From NCBI GenBank assembly GCA_963677655.1, contig OY782088.1: DNA of 64,000 nucleotides; one strand, given 5' to 3'. The notes beneath the pieces were generated by a model that was not told the origin of the DNA, made no database searches, and worked only from the letters and a program-made list of their open reading frames with translations. The translations under genes were made by a program, and so were the position numbers. Positions 1 to 7,460 of the stretch are shown here, one piece after another (the stretch's first letter is position 1; each line of letters starts with the position of its first letter). This stretch comes from Saccharicrinis sp963677655. Lineage in GTDB: Bacteria; Bacteroidota; Bacteroidia; Bacteroidales; Marinilabiliaceae.

Positions 1-282
1 TATAACAGGTATTTTTACAGTTCGAGGTTTAGGTAGTTCAAAATTACCTATTTGAGAATAGAGTTTCCCCAATTTAGAAATTAATTTGTTATGTTTTATA
101 ATAAGTGGGTTGTAATGAAGTAGTATGTCTGTATAAGTTGGTGTGGCTTCAATTATTCCCTTTATTTTGTTCTTGGTAAGAAGATACATAAATGATCGAA
201 TTTGGTAGTGAATATCCTCAGATATTTCATTACCAAACTTTATTATTAATGCCGAATCGCCAGATGGGTTTATATTAATCAT
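1..282 (-). CDS. pxpB: 5-oxoprolinase subunit PxpB (KipI family), 5' part only
   Basis: This is the first 94 codons of a gene that runs off the left edge of the window. The translation begins MININPSGDSALIIKFG and contains GIIEATPTYTDILLHYNPL, which matches the N-terminal domain of the KipI/PxpB family. PxpB works with PxpA and PxpC in ATP-dependent opening of 5-oxoproline (pyroglutamate) to glutamate in the cytoplasm. The start codon lies inside the end of pxpA: the two genes overlap by 8 bases, so they are probably translationally coupled. pxpC would be expected next, outside the window. In Bacillus the same protein is known as KipI, a kinase inhibitor, but linkage to pxpA favours the oxoprolinase role. 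Confidence 0.85.
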   Translation of the reverse strand, partial: MININPSGDSALIIKFGNEISEDIHYQIRSFMYLLTKNKIKGIIEATPTYTDILLHYNPLIIKHNKLISKLGKLYSQIGNFELPKPRTVKIPVI

Positions 283-1018
283 TTGCTGTAATCTTAATGT
301 TGTTTTGAACTAGATGTTGGTATATAATTCTGGATACTTCAACTGCCTTAGGGTTGTCTCCATGAATGCAAATAGTTTGAGCATTGATAATGATCTCTTG
401 CTGTTCAATAGTTTGGATTGTTTTATGTTGTGCTATTCTAAGAGCTCTTTCTTTGCAAATATTACCATCATGAATTACTGCTCCGTATTCTTTTCTGGGA
501 ACAAGAAAGCCAGCATTGTTGTAAGCTCTGTCTGCAAAAGCCTCAGCTTTGAATTTTAAATTAAAACACTTAGCTGCTGCATGCATAACTGAGTTTGCTA
601 ATCCTACATAGATTAAATTTTTATCGATAGATGAAATTGCTTCAGCAATAGCTTTTGCAATGTTAATATCCTTTGAGGCTTGATTGTATAATGCTCCATG
701 AGGTTTTACGTGGAATAACTTTGTATCTACCTTTTGGACTTTGTGATGTAAAATATTTATTTGATCCGTTACTAGTTTTACTACTTCTGAATATGTTGAA
801 TTTAAATCTGTTCTGCCAAAATTTTCTTTATCGTCATAACCGGGGTGTGCACCAATAGCCACGTTATGTTTTATTGCCAATTGAATGGTTTTATCCATTA
901 TGGTGTCATTGCCGGCATGGTATCCACAGGCAATATTGGCTGAACTGATATATGGCATTATGGCTTCGTCATTACCAATACCTTCTCCTAAATCACAATT
1001 GATATCAATTTTTTTCAT
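275..1018 (-). CDS. pxpA: 5-oxoprolinase subunit PxpA (LamB/YcsF family)
   Basis: A 247-residue protein of about the usual PxpA length. It starts MKKIDINCDLGEGIGNDEA and carries the family signatures INCDLGEG, SSANIACGYHAGN, GAHPGYDD, VKPHGALYNQ and ICIHGDNP. PxpA is the subunit that, with PxpB and PxpC, hydrolyses 5-oxoproline using ATP. The reading frame is open further upstream to 1072, but the extra 18 residues are unlike the family. A TAnnTTTG-type -7 box also lies at 1062-1069 on this strand, inside that extension, so the start at 1018 is preferred. It is the first gene of the pxp operon; pxpB overlaps its end. Confidence 0.93.
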   Translation of the reverse strand: MKKIDINCDLGEGIGNDEAIMPYISSANIACGYHAGNDTIMDKTIQLAIKHNVAIGAHPGYDDKENFGRTDLNSTYSEVVKLVTDQINILHHKVQKVDTKLFHVKPHGALYNQASKDINIAKAIAEAISSIDKNLIYVGLANSVMHAAAKCFNLKFKAEAFADRAYNNAGFLVPRKEYGAVIHDGNICKERALRIAQHKTIQTIEQQEIIINAQTICIHGDNPKAVEVSRIIYQHLVQNNIKITAND

Positions 1019-1061
1019 TACCGAATAAGAATGTTTACTTGAGTTTAAGCTTTGGCAAAAG

Positions 1062-1069
1062 CAAAAATA
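1062..1069 (-). promoter_or_regulatory. -7 promoter box for pxpA
   Basis: On the minus strand the sequence reads TATTTTTG, an exact match to the Bacteroidota -7 consensus TAnnTTTG. A start of transcription near 1055 would give a leader of about 37 bases before the chosen pxpA start. No convincing -33 element was seen. Confidence 0.55.
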
Positions 1070-1088
1070 CAAATAAACAGCCTAAGAA

Positions 1089-1835
1089 TTAACTTTCTTT
1101 ATATTGGTATGAAAACTTGTCTAATAATTTAGGTCTTAAATTTTTGCTAACATGAATATTCCATTGTCCGACTTTGACCTGGTTTCCATCAATTTCAGAA
1201 ATTTTGTCAATGGAAACAATATAAGATTTATGTATGCGAATGAATTGGTTTTGAGGTAGTTCTTCTTCTAATTTTTTTAACGAGTACAGGGTGGTTACTT
1301 TTTCATCTTTCTTTTGAAATGTTACATATTCTAATGCCCCTTCAATAAAATAGATGTCTTTATAATATAGTTTAATAAGTTTACGATCAGACTTTACAAT
1401 TATGTAATCTTTTGTGTTTTGGGTTTTGTTGTTTTCCCAAAGTAACGCTTTTCTCTTTGTGTTAATTATATCAATTGCTTTATGTGTTGCTTTAAAAAAC
1501 CTTAAGAAACTAGTTGGTTTTACAAGGTATTCAATAGCATCAATTTCAAAACAATCAACTGCATATTGAGGATAAGCTGTAACGAAAATAGTAAGTGGTC
1601 GTGAAGCAATAGGTAGTCTTTTAATAAAATCAATTCCTGAAATCTCAGTCATTTGAATATCAATATACATTATATCAATTTGTCCCGCAGAAAGAAGTTC
1701 AATAGCATCTATTGGATCAGAGTAAGATTTTATAAGGTTTAATTGAGGGATTTTGGATATATATTCTTCTAATAATTTTCGGGCAAGAAATTCATCATCA
1801 ATTACAATGCAATTATAAACCTCTTTATGACTCAT
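1089..1835 (-). CDS. LytTR-family response regulator
   Basis: A 248-residue response regulator. The receiver domain (about residues 8-125) has the acidic pair D13/D14 in VIDDE, the likely phospho-acceptor D59 in MYIDIQM, the T in FVTAYPQYA and the K in YLVKP. A LytTR DNA-binding domain follows (about 140-245) with KLIKLYYKDIYFIEGALEYV and IRIHKSYIVS. The start overlaps the end of the upstream histidine kinase gene by 11 bases, so the two form a LytS/LytTR two-component pair. Targets are unknown. The neighbouring pxp genes and the NRAMP-fold gene are possible targets by position only. Confidence 0.93.
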   Translation of the reverse strand: MSHKEVYNCIVIDDEFLARKLLEEYISKIPQLNLIKSYSDPIDAIELLSAGQIDIMYIDIQMTEISGIDFIKRLPIASRPLTIFVTAYPQYAVDCFEIDAIEYLVKPTSFLRFFKATHKAIDIINTKRKALLWENNKTQNTKDYIIVKSDRKLIKLYYKDIYFIEGALEYVTFQKKDEKVTTLYSLKKLEEELPQNQFIRIHKSYIVSIDKISEIDGNQVKVGQWNIHVSKNLRPKLLDKFSYQYKES

Positions 1836-2853
1836 GTGTTTTTATATTTAGTTTCACGATAAATTGATTATCGGTTCTGCTAATATCAAGATTATAAGAA
1901 TTTGTATATATAATTTTTAGACGGTTGATAACATTTTCTAGACCAATCCCTTTTTGATCTTTATTTTCTTCAAACATATTATTGTTTAATATGCTATTGG
2001 AAATTGTGAAGTAGAGGTTTTCTATTCTATGTTCCAAAGTAATTTTTACATGATGAGAAGGATATCGCTCTATTTTACTGTGCTTAAATGCATTTTCAAT
2101 AAATGGAATTAGTATCATTGGTGCAATTAAAAAGCTCGAATCTTCTATTTTATTTATGAATTCAATGTTTTGCTTTTTCTCTGTTTTAAGTTGTTGAAAA
2201 TCTATAAAATTATTAATGTATTTAATTTCTTTTTGAATTGGTACATATTCTGATTCACAATCATATATAACATAACGAAGCATGTCTGAGAGTATATCTA
2301 TTTTTTGAGGAGTTTTTTTGTCCCCTAAGTAAGACAACGTATAAATATTATTTAGTGCGTTGAATAAAAAGTGAGGGTTAATTTGAGATTTTAATAACTG
2401 TAAATTGTTTTCAAGATTGGCTCTTTTAAGTGTTTCAATTTCTTTTTCGTTAAGTTTTTCTTTTTCTATTAAATGTTGGTTTAAAGCAATCCATAGAGCA
2501 ACTAAGCATAACAGAACCTGGAATAAATATATAAATATATCATTTGAGGGAGGTTGGATTCCTTCAGGTGGTTCTATCATATGACTGCTAATGTTGGATG
2601 CAATGCATACTGAGGTTGTGATAAAGATGACATTATAAATTATATACAATCGTTTTTGTGATTCATAAAATTTTGGAATTAACCAATGGCGGTTTACTGT
2701 ATAGGTAATGAACTGAAGAAGTGTTAATATTAATGGTACAATAAGGCTGTTTGTTTTGTTGTTTAGTCCTACTGCTAAATAAGTTAGAAATACAATTGAC
2801 CAAATAGTATAAGGGCGTGTTTTTTTTCGAAGAGTATAAAAATTGAATTCCAT
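1825..2853 (-). CDS. LytS-like sensor histidine kinase (His_kinase family)
   Basis: A 342-residue membrane kinase. The N-terminal 125 residues form about four hydrophobic segments with no large extracytoplasmic sensor domain, followed by a short coiled coil (about 128-155). The His_kinase core has the phospho-acceptor H161 in SQINPHFLFNALNNI, the ATPase N-box in PFIENAFKHS and the G-box in GIGLENVINRL. This is the 4-TM/His_kinase layout common in Bacteroidota. The signal sensed is unknown. It probably forms an operon with the LytTR regulator that overlaps its 3' end. A weaker -7-like box (TACTTTTA) sits on this strand at 2874-2881. Confidence 0.93.
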   Translation of the reverse strand: MEFNFYTLRKKTRPYTIWSIVFLTYLAVGLNNKTNSLIVPLILTLLQFITYTVNRHWLIPKFYESQKRLYIIYNVIFITTSVCIASNISSHMIEPPEGIQPPSNDIFIYLFQVLLCLVALWIALNQHLIEKEKLNEKEIETLKRANLENNLQLLKSQINPHFLFNALNNIYTLSYLGDKKTPQKIDILSDMLRYVIYDCESEYVPIQKEIKYINNFIDFQQLKTEKKQNIEFINKIEDSSFLIAPMILIPFIENAFKHSKIERYPSHHVKITLEHRIENLYFTISNSILNNNMFEENKDQKGIGLENVINRLKIIYTNSYNLDISRTDNQFIVKLNIKTHES

Positions 2854-3024
2854 ATTATATTAAATTGTATTCGTAAAAGTAAGGTTCATTTTCATGAAAT
2901 ATAAATAGGGGTGCTTTAAATAATAAGTATTTTTTAATACATTTTTAATTATTGATGTAATGAACCATTTCATTGAAACTACTTGACACTTGCTTGAAAA
3001 ATATTGTGCTATAGAATTTCAAAG

Positions 3025-3063
3025 ATTACTTTGCTTGCTCCTTAGCTATGTGAGCTTAGTAAT
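3025..3063 (+). promoter_or_regulatory. Leader hairpin upstream of the small secreted protein gene
   Basis: An interrupted inverted repeat: ATTACT pairs with AGTAAT, and GCTC pairs with GAGC inside it. It ends 21 bases before the start of the gene at 3085. It may be a 5' UTR stem or part of the promoter; function unknown. Confidence 0.3.
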
Positions 3064-3084
3064 GAATTATATATAGTTTTATTT

Positions 3085-3684
3085 ATGGTAAAAGGTAAGT
3101 GGAGTTTGCTTCAATTTTTAAAAAATGTGGTGGTATTATTAATGTTTATTTTTGTCTGCGAGTTTAGTAATGCTCAGGATAATAATAAGGTATTGTTTGA
3201 AGGGTATATTTTTAGTGAAGATTCACTGCCTGTTGAAAATGCATATGTTATAAATTATTCAAACCAGAAAATCGTTACTACTGATAGTTTGGGGTATTTT
3301 AAAACTCCTTTTAATGAGGGAGATTCTTTAATGATTAATCATATTTCATTAAATCCGTTAGTAGTTCATGCGAATAGAAACATATCAATAGATAATAGGT
3401 ATTATATTGATTATAAAATCTATACACTTGAGTCTTGTTTGTTAAGAAAAGAAGCGGAGGGGGTTAATATTGCAAATTTTGAGCGTAATATTCAGGTTAT
3501 TTATAAATCAATAGAAAAGTTGGGTTATAAGCGAAATATAATAAAGCCTATGGATTCGAATAAGCTACCAATTGATTTAGGGAAACTTGGTTCCGGAAAT
3601 GCATCGGTAAATCTTTTAACTATAAGAGATATGATTATGCAAGCCAGACGTAATAGATACTTAAAGGTTAAAACAAAAAAATAA
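3085..3684 (+). CDS. Secreted protein with carboxypeptidase-regulatory-like domain
   Basis: A 199-residue protein. Residues 1-31 form a signal peptide, with a hydrophobic core VVVLLMFIFVC and a likely cut after SNAQ. A carboxypeptidase-D regulatory-like beta-sandwich follows (about 35-105): LFEGYIFSEDSLPVENAYV and VTTDSLGYFKTPF are the usual signatures. The C-terminal 90 residues are charged and not recognised. Such domains normally sit at the start of SusC/TonB receptors, but no barrel follows here. It stands alone between divergent and convergent neighbours, with no operon partner. The role is unknown; an envelope location is likely. Confidence 0.7.
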   Translation: MVKGKWSLLQFLKNVVVLLMFIFVCEFSNAQDNNKVLFEGYIFSEDSLPVENAYVINYSNQKIVTTDSLGYFKTPFNEGDSLMINHISLNPLVVHANRNISIDNRYYIDYKIYTLESCLLRKEAEGVNIANFERNIQVIYKSIEKLGYKRNIIKPMDSNKLPIDLGKLGSGNASVNLLTIRDMIMQARRNRYLKVKTKK

Positions 3685-3693
3685 TTTGATTTA

Positions 3694-4935
3694 CTATAAT
3701 ATTCCTAATGCATGTAAAATACTATTTGCTCCTAGAAAGGCAGTGATTAAAATTACGATATATCCTAAAATATTCTGAAAAGTTTTGTTTCGGTAATTTC
3801 CTAATAATTTCTTGCTATTCATAACAATCAATAAAAATATGCCTATTAAAGGTAGTAATAACCCATTTGTAAATTGCGCAAAAACAATGACTTTTAAAGG
3901 GCTAAATCCCACGGCTGAAAAAAGGATACCTATTAATAAAATAGTTTTCCAGGTAAATCGAAACCAGAATGAAGAGAAATCGCTTTTTAAATTTAATACT
4001 CCTGTAGTAGCATATGCTGCAGCCAGTGGGGCAGTAATTGCCGACGAAATTCCTGCTGCAAATAATCCTACCGACATAAATATTGAAGACCAGTTTCCTA
4101 GTAATGGTTTAAGTTGAGAGGCTAAATCTGATGCCCCTGTTATATTAGTAGTGGTTCCGTAAAATGCAGTTGCAGAGGTGATTACTATAGAGAAGGAAAT
4201 CAGGCCTCCTAGGATAACAGAAAAAAGTAAGTCTGTTTTTGCAACAGGAAGATCCTTAGAACTTTCCCATTTTTCTTTTACAGTTGAGGCGTGTAAAAAT
4301 AAATTGTATGGAACAACTGTTGTTCCTATCAGACCAATGATCATAAATAAGCTATGATCAGGAACTTTAGGGATTAGCATTCCTTTTATAGTTGAAAAGA
4401 AATCAGGGCCAATTACTATTGCTGTTGTAATAAAGGAAAGACTCATAATTATAACTAATACAGTAATGGCTTTTTCTATGGTTTTATATGAACCTAATTG
4501 TAAAAGAATAAATGCAAATAAGCCAATAACCGGACCCCAGAAATTAATTTCAAAATGATTAATATTGATTTTTGAAATGTTTGTGATTTCAATCAACCCA
4601 AGTGATGCTCCTAATATGTTCCCTGTTTCGTATGCGGCATTACCAATTACAATTGCAGCAATAACCAGAAATATAGAAATGAACCTGGCAAGCTTTGATT
4701 GAAATTGTTTACGTAGGGCTTCACCAAGGCTTTGTTTTCCTATTATTCCCAAGCGGATTGTCATTTCCTGTAAAATATAAGTTGCAATAATACTAAATGT
4801 TATTCCCCAAAGTATACTATATCCAAAAGATGCCCCACTCAGACTGCACGTAGTAATAGTTCCAGGACCAATAAACGCAGCAGTGATAAGAAGTCCGGGT
4901 CCTAAATTTTTCATTTTTTTTAAAATAGAGAACAT
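3694..4935 (-). CDS. NRAMP-fold transporter lacking the metal-binding motif (YcsG-like)
   Basis: A 413-residue integral membrane protein with about 11 hydrophobic segments and the NRAMP fold (LLITAAFIGPGTITTCS in TM1, GTTVVPYNLFLHAS in TM6). In metal-transporting NRAMPs, TM1 has DPGN and TM6 has MPHN. Here these read GPGT (residues 23-26) and VPYN (208-211), so the Asp, Asn and Met metal ligands are all replaced. It is therefore unlikely to be an ordinary Mn/Fe importer. In Bacillus subtilis, ycsG, an NRAMP-family gene, lies beside ycsF (pxpA) in the oxoprolinase operon. The nearness to pxpAB here suggests, by inference, transport of 5-oxoproline or a related compound. A magnesium or other ion role is the main alternative. 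Confidence 0.8.
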   Translation of the reverse strand: MFSILKKMKNLGPGLLITAAFIGPGTITTCSLSGASFGYSILWGITFSIIATYILQEMTIRLGIIGKQSLGEALRKQFQSKLARFISIFLVIAAIVIGNAAYETGNILGASLGLIEITNISKININHFEINFWGPVIGLFAFILLQLGSYKTIEKAITVLVIIMSLSFITTAIVIGPDFFSTIKGMLIPKVPDHSLFMIIGLIGTTVVPYNLFLHASTVKEKWESSKDLPVAKTDLLFSVILGGLISFSIVITSATAFYGTTTNITGASDLASQLKPLLGNWSSIFMSVGLFAAGISSAITAPLAAAYATTGVLNLKSDFSSFWFRFTWKTILLIGILFSAVGFSPLKVIVFAQFTNGLLLPLIGIFLLIVMNSKKLLGNYRNKTFQNILGYIVILITAFLGANSILHALGIL

Positions 4936-5033
4936 ATTGTTTTTTATTTACACTTGAATTGTAGAGATGATCAGGATTGAAATGAATTTTGAAGGAAGTA
5001 AAATTATAATAAAGAATATTGGAGTGCAAGAAT

Positions 5034-5068
5034 AAAAAAAGCCGAAAGCTTTTGGCTTCCGGCTTTTA
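5034..5068 (-). terminator. Intrinsic terminator of fabD
   Basis: GCCGAAAGC pairs with GCTTCCGGC (one mismatch) with a short T-rich loop. On the minus strand the stem is followed by a run of seven T, and on the plus strand by TTTT. It separates fabD from the NRAMP-fold gene. Confidence 0.8.
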
Positions 5069-5088
5069 TGTATAAAATCTTCTGAATA

Positions 5089-5973
5089 TTACAAGCTACT
5101 TACTCCTGCAACTGCCATTTTACGGTCAACTTTTTTTACTAAACCTTGTAAAACTTTACCAGGTCCAACTTCTGTAAATGAAGAAGCTCCATCTGCAATC
5201 ATGTTTTGAACTGTTTGTGTCCATTTTACAGGAGCAGTTAATTGAGCTACTAAGTTTTCTTTAATTTGTGCAGGATCTGTAAAAGGAGTTGCACTTACAT
5301 TTTGATAAACAGCACAAGCTGGAGTTTTGAATTCAGTTGCTTCAATTGCAGCAGCAAGCTCTGCACGAGCTGGTTCCATAAGAGGAGAGTGGAATGCACC
5401 TCCAACAGGAAGTTTTAATGCTCTTTTAGCTCCTTTTTCAGTTAATATTTCGCATGCTTTATCGATGCCTGCGAATGATCCTGAAATTACTAATTGTCCA
5501 GGGCAGTTGTAGTTAGCTGCAACAACAACATCTTCAATGCTACCACAAACTTCTTCAACTATAGCATCTTCCATCCCTACAATAGCAGCCATTGTTGAAG
5601 GTTCTGCTTCACATGCTTTTTGCATTGCCATTGCACGTTGCGAAACTAATTTTAATCCATCTTCAAACGACATAGCTCCAGCAGCAACTAATGCGCTGAA
5701 TTCACCTAATGAGTGACCAGCTACCATTTCTGGTTTGAAATCATCACCCATTGATTTTGCTAATAATACAGAGTGTAAAAATATAGCTGGCTGAGTTACT
5801 TTAGTTTGTTTTAGATCTTCATCAGTACCTTCAAACATTAAGTCTGTGATTCTAAAACCTAAAATTTCATTAGCTTTTTCAAAAAGTTCTTTTGCTTCAG
5901 TTGAATTTTCGTATAGGTCTTTTCCCATACCTACAAATTGGGCACCTTGGCCAGGAAAAACAAATGCTTTCAT
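5089..5973 (-). CDS. fabD: Malonyl-CoA:ACP transacylase
   Basis: A 294-residue cytoplasmic enzyme that moves malonyl groups from CoA to acyl-carrier protein, supplying type II fatty acid synthesis. It has the N-terminal FPGQGAQ motif, the nucleophile S88 in GHSLGE, and the catalytic His region GGAFHSPLM near residue 200. Length and motifs are standard. It is transcribed alone, away from the ribosomal operon. A TATATTTG -7 box at 6122-6129 would give a leader of about 140 bases containing an inverted repeat (6005-6049). A strong terminator follows its stop. Confidence 0.96.
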   Translation of the reverse strand: MKAFVFPGQGAQFVGMGKDLYENSTEAKELFEKANEILGFRITDLMFEGTDEDLKQTKVTQPAIFLHSVLLAKSMGDDFKPEMVAGHSLGEFSALVAAGAMSFEDGLKLVSQRAMAMQKACEAEPSTMAAIVGMEDAIVEEVCGSIEDVVVAANYNCPGQLVISGSFAGIDKACEILTEKGAKRALKLPVGGAFHSPLMEPARAELAAAIEATEFKTPACAVYQNVSATPFTDPAQIKENLVAQLTAPVKWTQTVQNMIADGASSFTEVGPGKVLQGLVKKVDRKMAVAGVSSL

Positions 5974-6121
5974 TTTTATATAAAATTAGTATAGTGATAA
6001 TTATGGTTCTGCTTAACCCTTGAGTTCTCTTGAAATAAGGGGAGAAACCAGTAAATATTACTATACAGGTTTTTAATTGATTATTGTGCTCAAACAAAGA
6101 GTGTTGAGAATAAAATCGGCG

Positions 6122-6129
6122 CAAATATA
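6122..6129 (-). promoter_or_regulatory. -7 promoter box for fabD
   Basis: The minus strand reads TATATTTG, an exact match to TAnnTTTG. Transcription would begin near 6115. Confidence 0.55.
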
Positions 6130-6327
6130 GTAAAAATGAATAACTCCAAAAGGTTGCTCTTTTTAATCTTAGTTGATTCTGATGTTTTAACACATAAGAA
6201 TAAAATTCTGATTTTTATCTCCAAATCCCTATATCTCATTCACTCAATTGTTTTTAGATTAAATTTCTTTAACAATCTTTTTTGAAAAAAATACATAAAG
6301 AAATGATGTTTATTGGTTGAAAATTAG

Positions 6328-6335
6328 TACTTTTG
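6328..6335 (+). promoter_or_regulatory. -7 promoter box of the ribosomal superoperon
   Basis: TACTTTTG is an exact match to TAnnTTTG. It sits about 120 bases before rpsL and is the only good match in this gap on the plus strand. Transcription would start near 6342, giving a leader of about 110 bases. The -33 element is not clear. Confidence 0.6.
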
Positions 6336-6360
6336 CATCGCTTTTTTGTCTAAATATATG

Positions 6361-6387
6361 AAAACGCATTGAAAATCAGTGTGTTTT
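6361..6387 (+). promoter_or_regulatory. Hairpin in the rpsL leader
   Basis: AAAACGCATTGA (6361-6372) pairs with TCAGTGTGTTTT (6376-6387) through 12 pairs, two of them G-U, across a 3-base loop. The use of G-U pairs suggests an RNA rather than a DNA element. It lies in the predicted 5' UTR of the superoperon and could be an autoregulatory site. Confidence 0.4.
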
Positions 6388-6452
6388 ATATTTGCTAGAT
6401 AGAAGAAAATAAGCCGTTTATAAAGAATTTTATTTAAAACAATTTTAGTTAT

Positions 6453-6827
6453 ATGCCAACGATTCAACAGTTAGTTCGTAAAGGACGCACCAGTCTTGTT
6501 GAGAAAAGTAAATCTAGAGCTTTAGATGCTTGTCCTCAACGTAGAGGTGTTTGTGTTAGGGTGTACACTACTACACCAAAGAAGCCGAACTCAGCAATGA
6601 GAAAAGTTGCGAGGGTTCGTTTAACTAATGGAAAAGAGGTGAATGCCTATATTCCAGGAGAAGGCCATAACCTTCAGGAGCACTCTATTGTTCTTGTACG
6701 TGGTGGAAGGGTAAAAGATCTTCCAGGTGTACGTTACCACTTAGTGCGTGGAGCATTAGATGCATCAGGAGTTGAGGGACGTACTCAGCGTCGTTCTAAA
6801 TACGGAACAAAACGTCCAAAGAAGTAA
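6453..6827 (+). CDS. rpsL: 30S ribosomal protein S12
   Basis: A 124-residue S12, part of the decoding centre of the small subunit. The invariant stretches TTPKKPNSAMRKVARVRL and GGRVKDLPGVRYH are present. Lysines at positions 43/44 and in RVKDLPG keep the wild-type form seen in streptomycin-sensitive bacteria. It is the first gene of the superoperon; rpsG follows after a long 129-base gap with secondary structure. Confidence 0.98.
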   Translation: MPTIQQLVRKGRTSLVEKSKSRALDACPQRRGVCVRVYTTTPKKPNSAMRKVARVRLTNGKEVNAYIPGEGHNLQEHSIVLVRGGRVKDLPGVRYHLVRGALDASGVEGRTQRRSKYGTKRPKK

Positions 6828-6857
6828 TTTTAATTAGTGTTTAACTAGTGGTTTTGT

Positions 6858-6935
6858 TTATTGGTGAGTTAGTACAAAGGTTGAGTAAAGAGTAACGAGT
6901 TGCTTTTGAAGACACAGGAAATTGACAGCCAATAA
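6858..6935 (+). promoter_or_regulatory. Candidate S7-type leader in the rpsL-rpsG gap
   Basis: The 129-base gap holds a long-range stem: TTATTGG (6858-6864) pairs with CCAATAA (6929-6935), enclosing about 64 bases. In E. coli, S7 represses its own synthesis by binding the rpsL-rpsG intercistronic RNA, so the position is right for an analogue. That this structure binds S7 is inference. Confidence 0.35.
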
Positions 6936-6956
6936 GAAACTAATAAACAAGAAGAG

Positions 6957-7433
6957 ATGAGAAAAGGTAAACCAAAGAAGCGAATATTGCTTCCGGATCC
7001 GAAGTTTAATGATACTTTGGTGACTCAATTTATTAATAACCTGATGCTTGATGGTAAAAAATCTACTGCTTATGGTATTTTTTACGACGCATTAGATCGC
7101 ATGGCAGACAAAGCTGAGAAAGAAGGAAAGTCAGCTTTAGAAATGTGGAAAAAAGGTTTAGAGAATATTACTCCTTCTGTAGAGGTTAAGAGTAGAAGAG
7201 TAGGTGGTGCAACTTTCCAGGTTCCAATGGAAATTCGTCCATCAAGAAAAGCTTCAATTGCTATGAAGAACTTGATTCTATTCGCTCGTAAAAGAAGTGG
7301 TAAATCAATGGCAGAAAAACTATCTGCTGAAATTGTTGCGGCTTATAACAATGAAGGTGGAGCCTTCAAGAAAAAAGAAGATATGCACAGGATGGCAGAG
7401 GCTAACAGAGCATTTGCTCACTTTAGATTCTAA
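6957..7433 (+). CDS. rpsG: 30S ribosomal protein S7
   Basis: A 158-residue S7, which nucleates assembly of the 3' domain of 16S rRNA. The start MRKGKPKKR and the conserved SRRVGGATFQVPMEI and EDMHRMAEANRAFAHFRF stretches are family-typical. It sits between rpsL and fusA as in the classical str operon, 27 bases before fusA. Confidence 0.98.
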   Translation: MRKGKPKKRILLPDPKFNDTLVTQFINNLMLDGKKSTAYGIFYDALDRMADKAEKEGKSALEMWKKGLENITPSVEVKSRRVGGATFQVPMEIRPSRKASIAMKNLILFARKRSGKSMAEKLSAEIVAAYNNEGGAFKKKEDMHRMAEANRAFAHFRF

Positions 7434-7460
7434 TCATCTAATCTTTAAGGAATAAATAAA

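Larger units (their letters stand above)
5974..6452. other. Divergent promoter region between fabD and rpsL
   Basis: A 479-base non-coding region. It holds the fabD promoter box (6122-6129, minus) and an imperfect leader stem for fabD (6005-6049; outer GGTTCT with AGAAACC, inner CCCTT with AAGGG). It also holds the rpsL promoter box (6328-6335, plus) and an rpsL leader hairpin (6361-6387). An open frame of about 98 codons on the minus strand here has no protein-like composition and spans the promoter. Confidence 0.7.

Noticed and set aside
1019..1072. Longer N-terminus for pxpA
   Set aside because: The extra 18 residues do not match the family and overlap an exact promoter -7 box.
5897..6193. 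98-codon open frame on the minus strand upstream of fabD
   Set aside because: It overlaps the fabD start and spans the fabD promoter box; composition is not protein-like.
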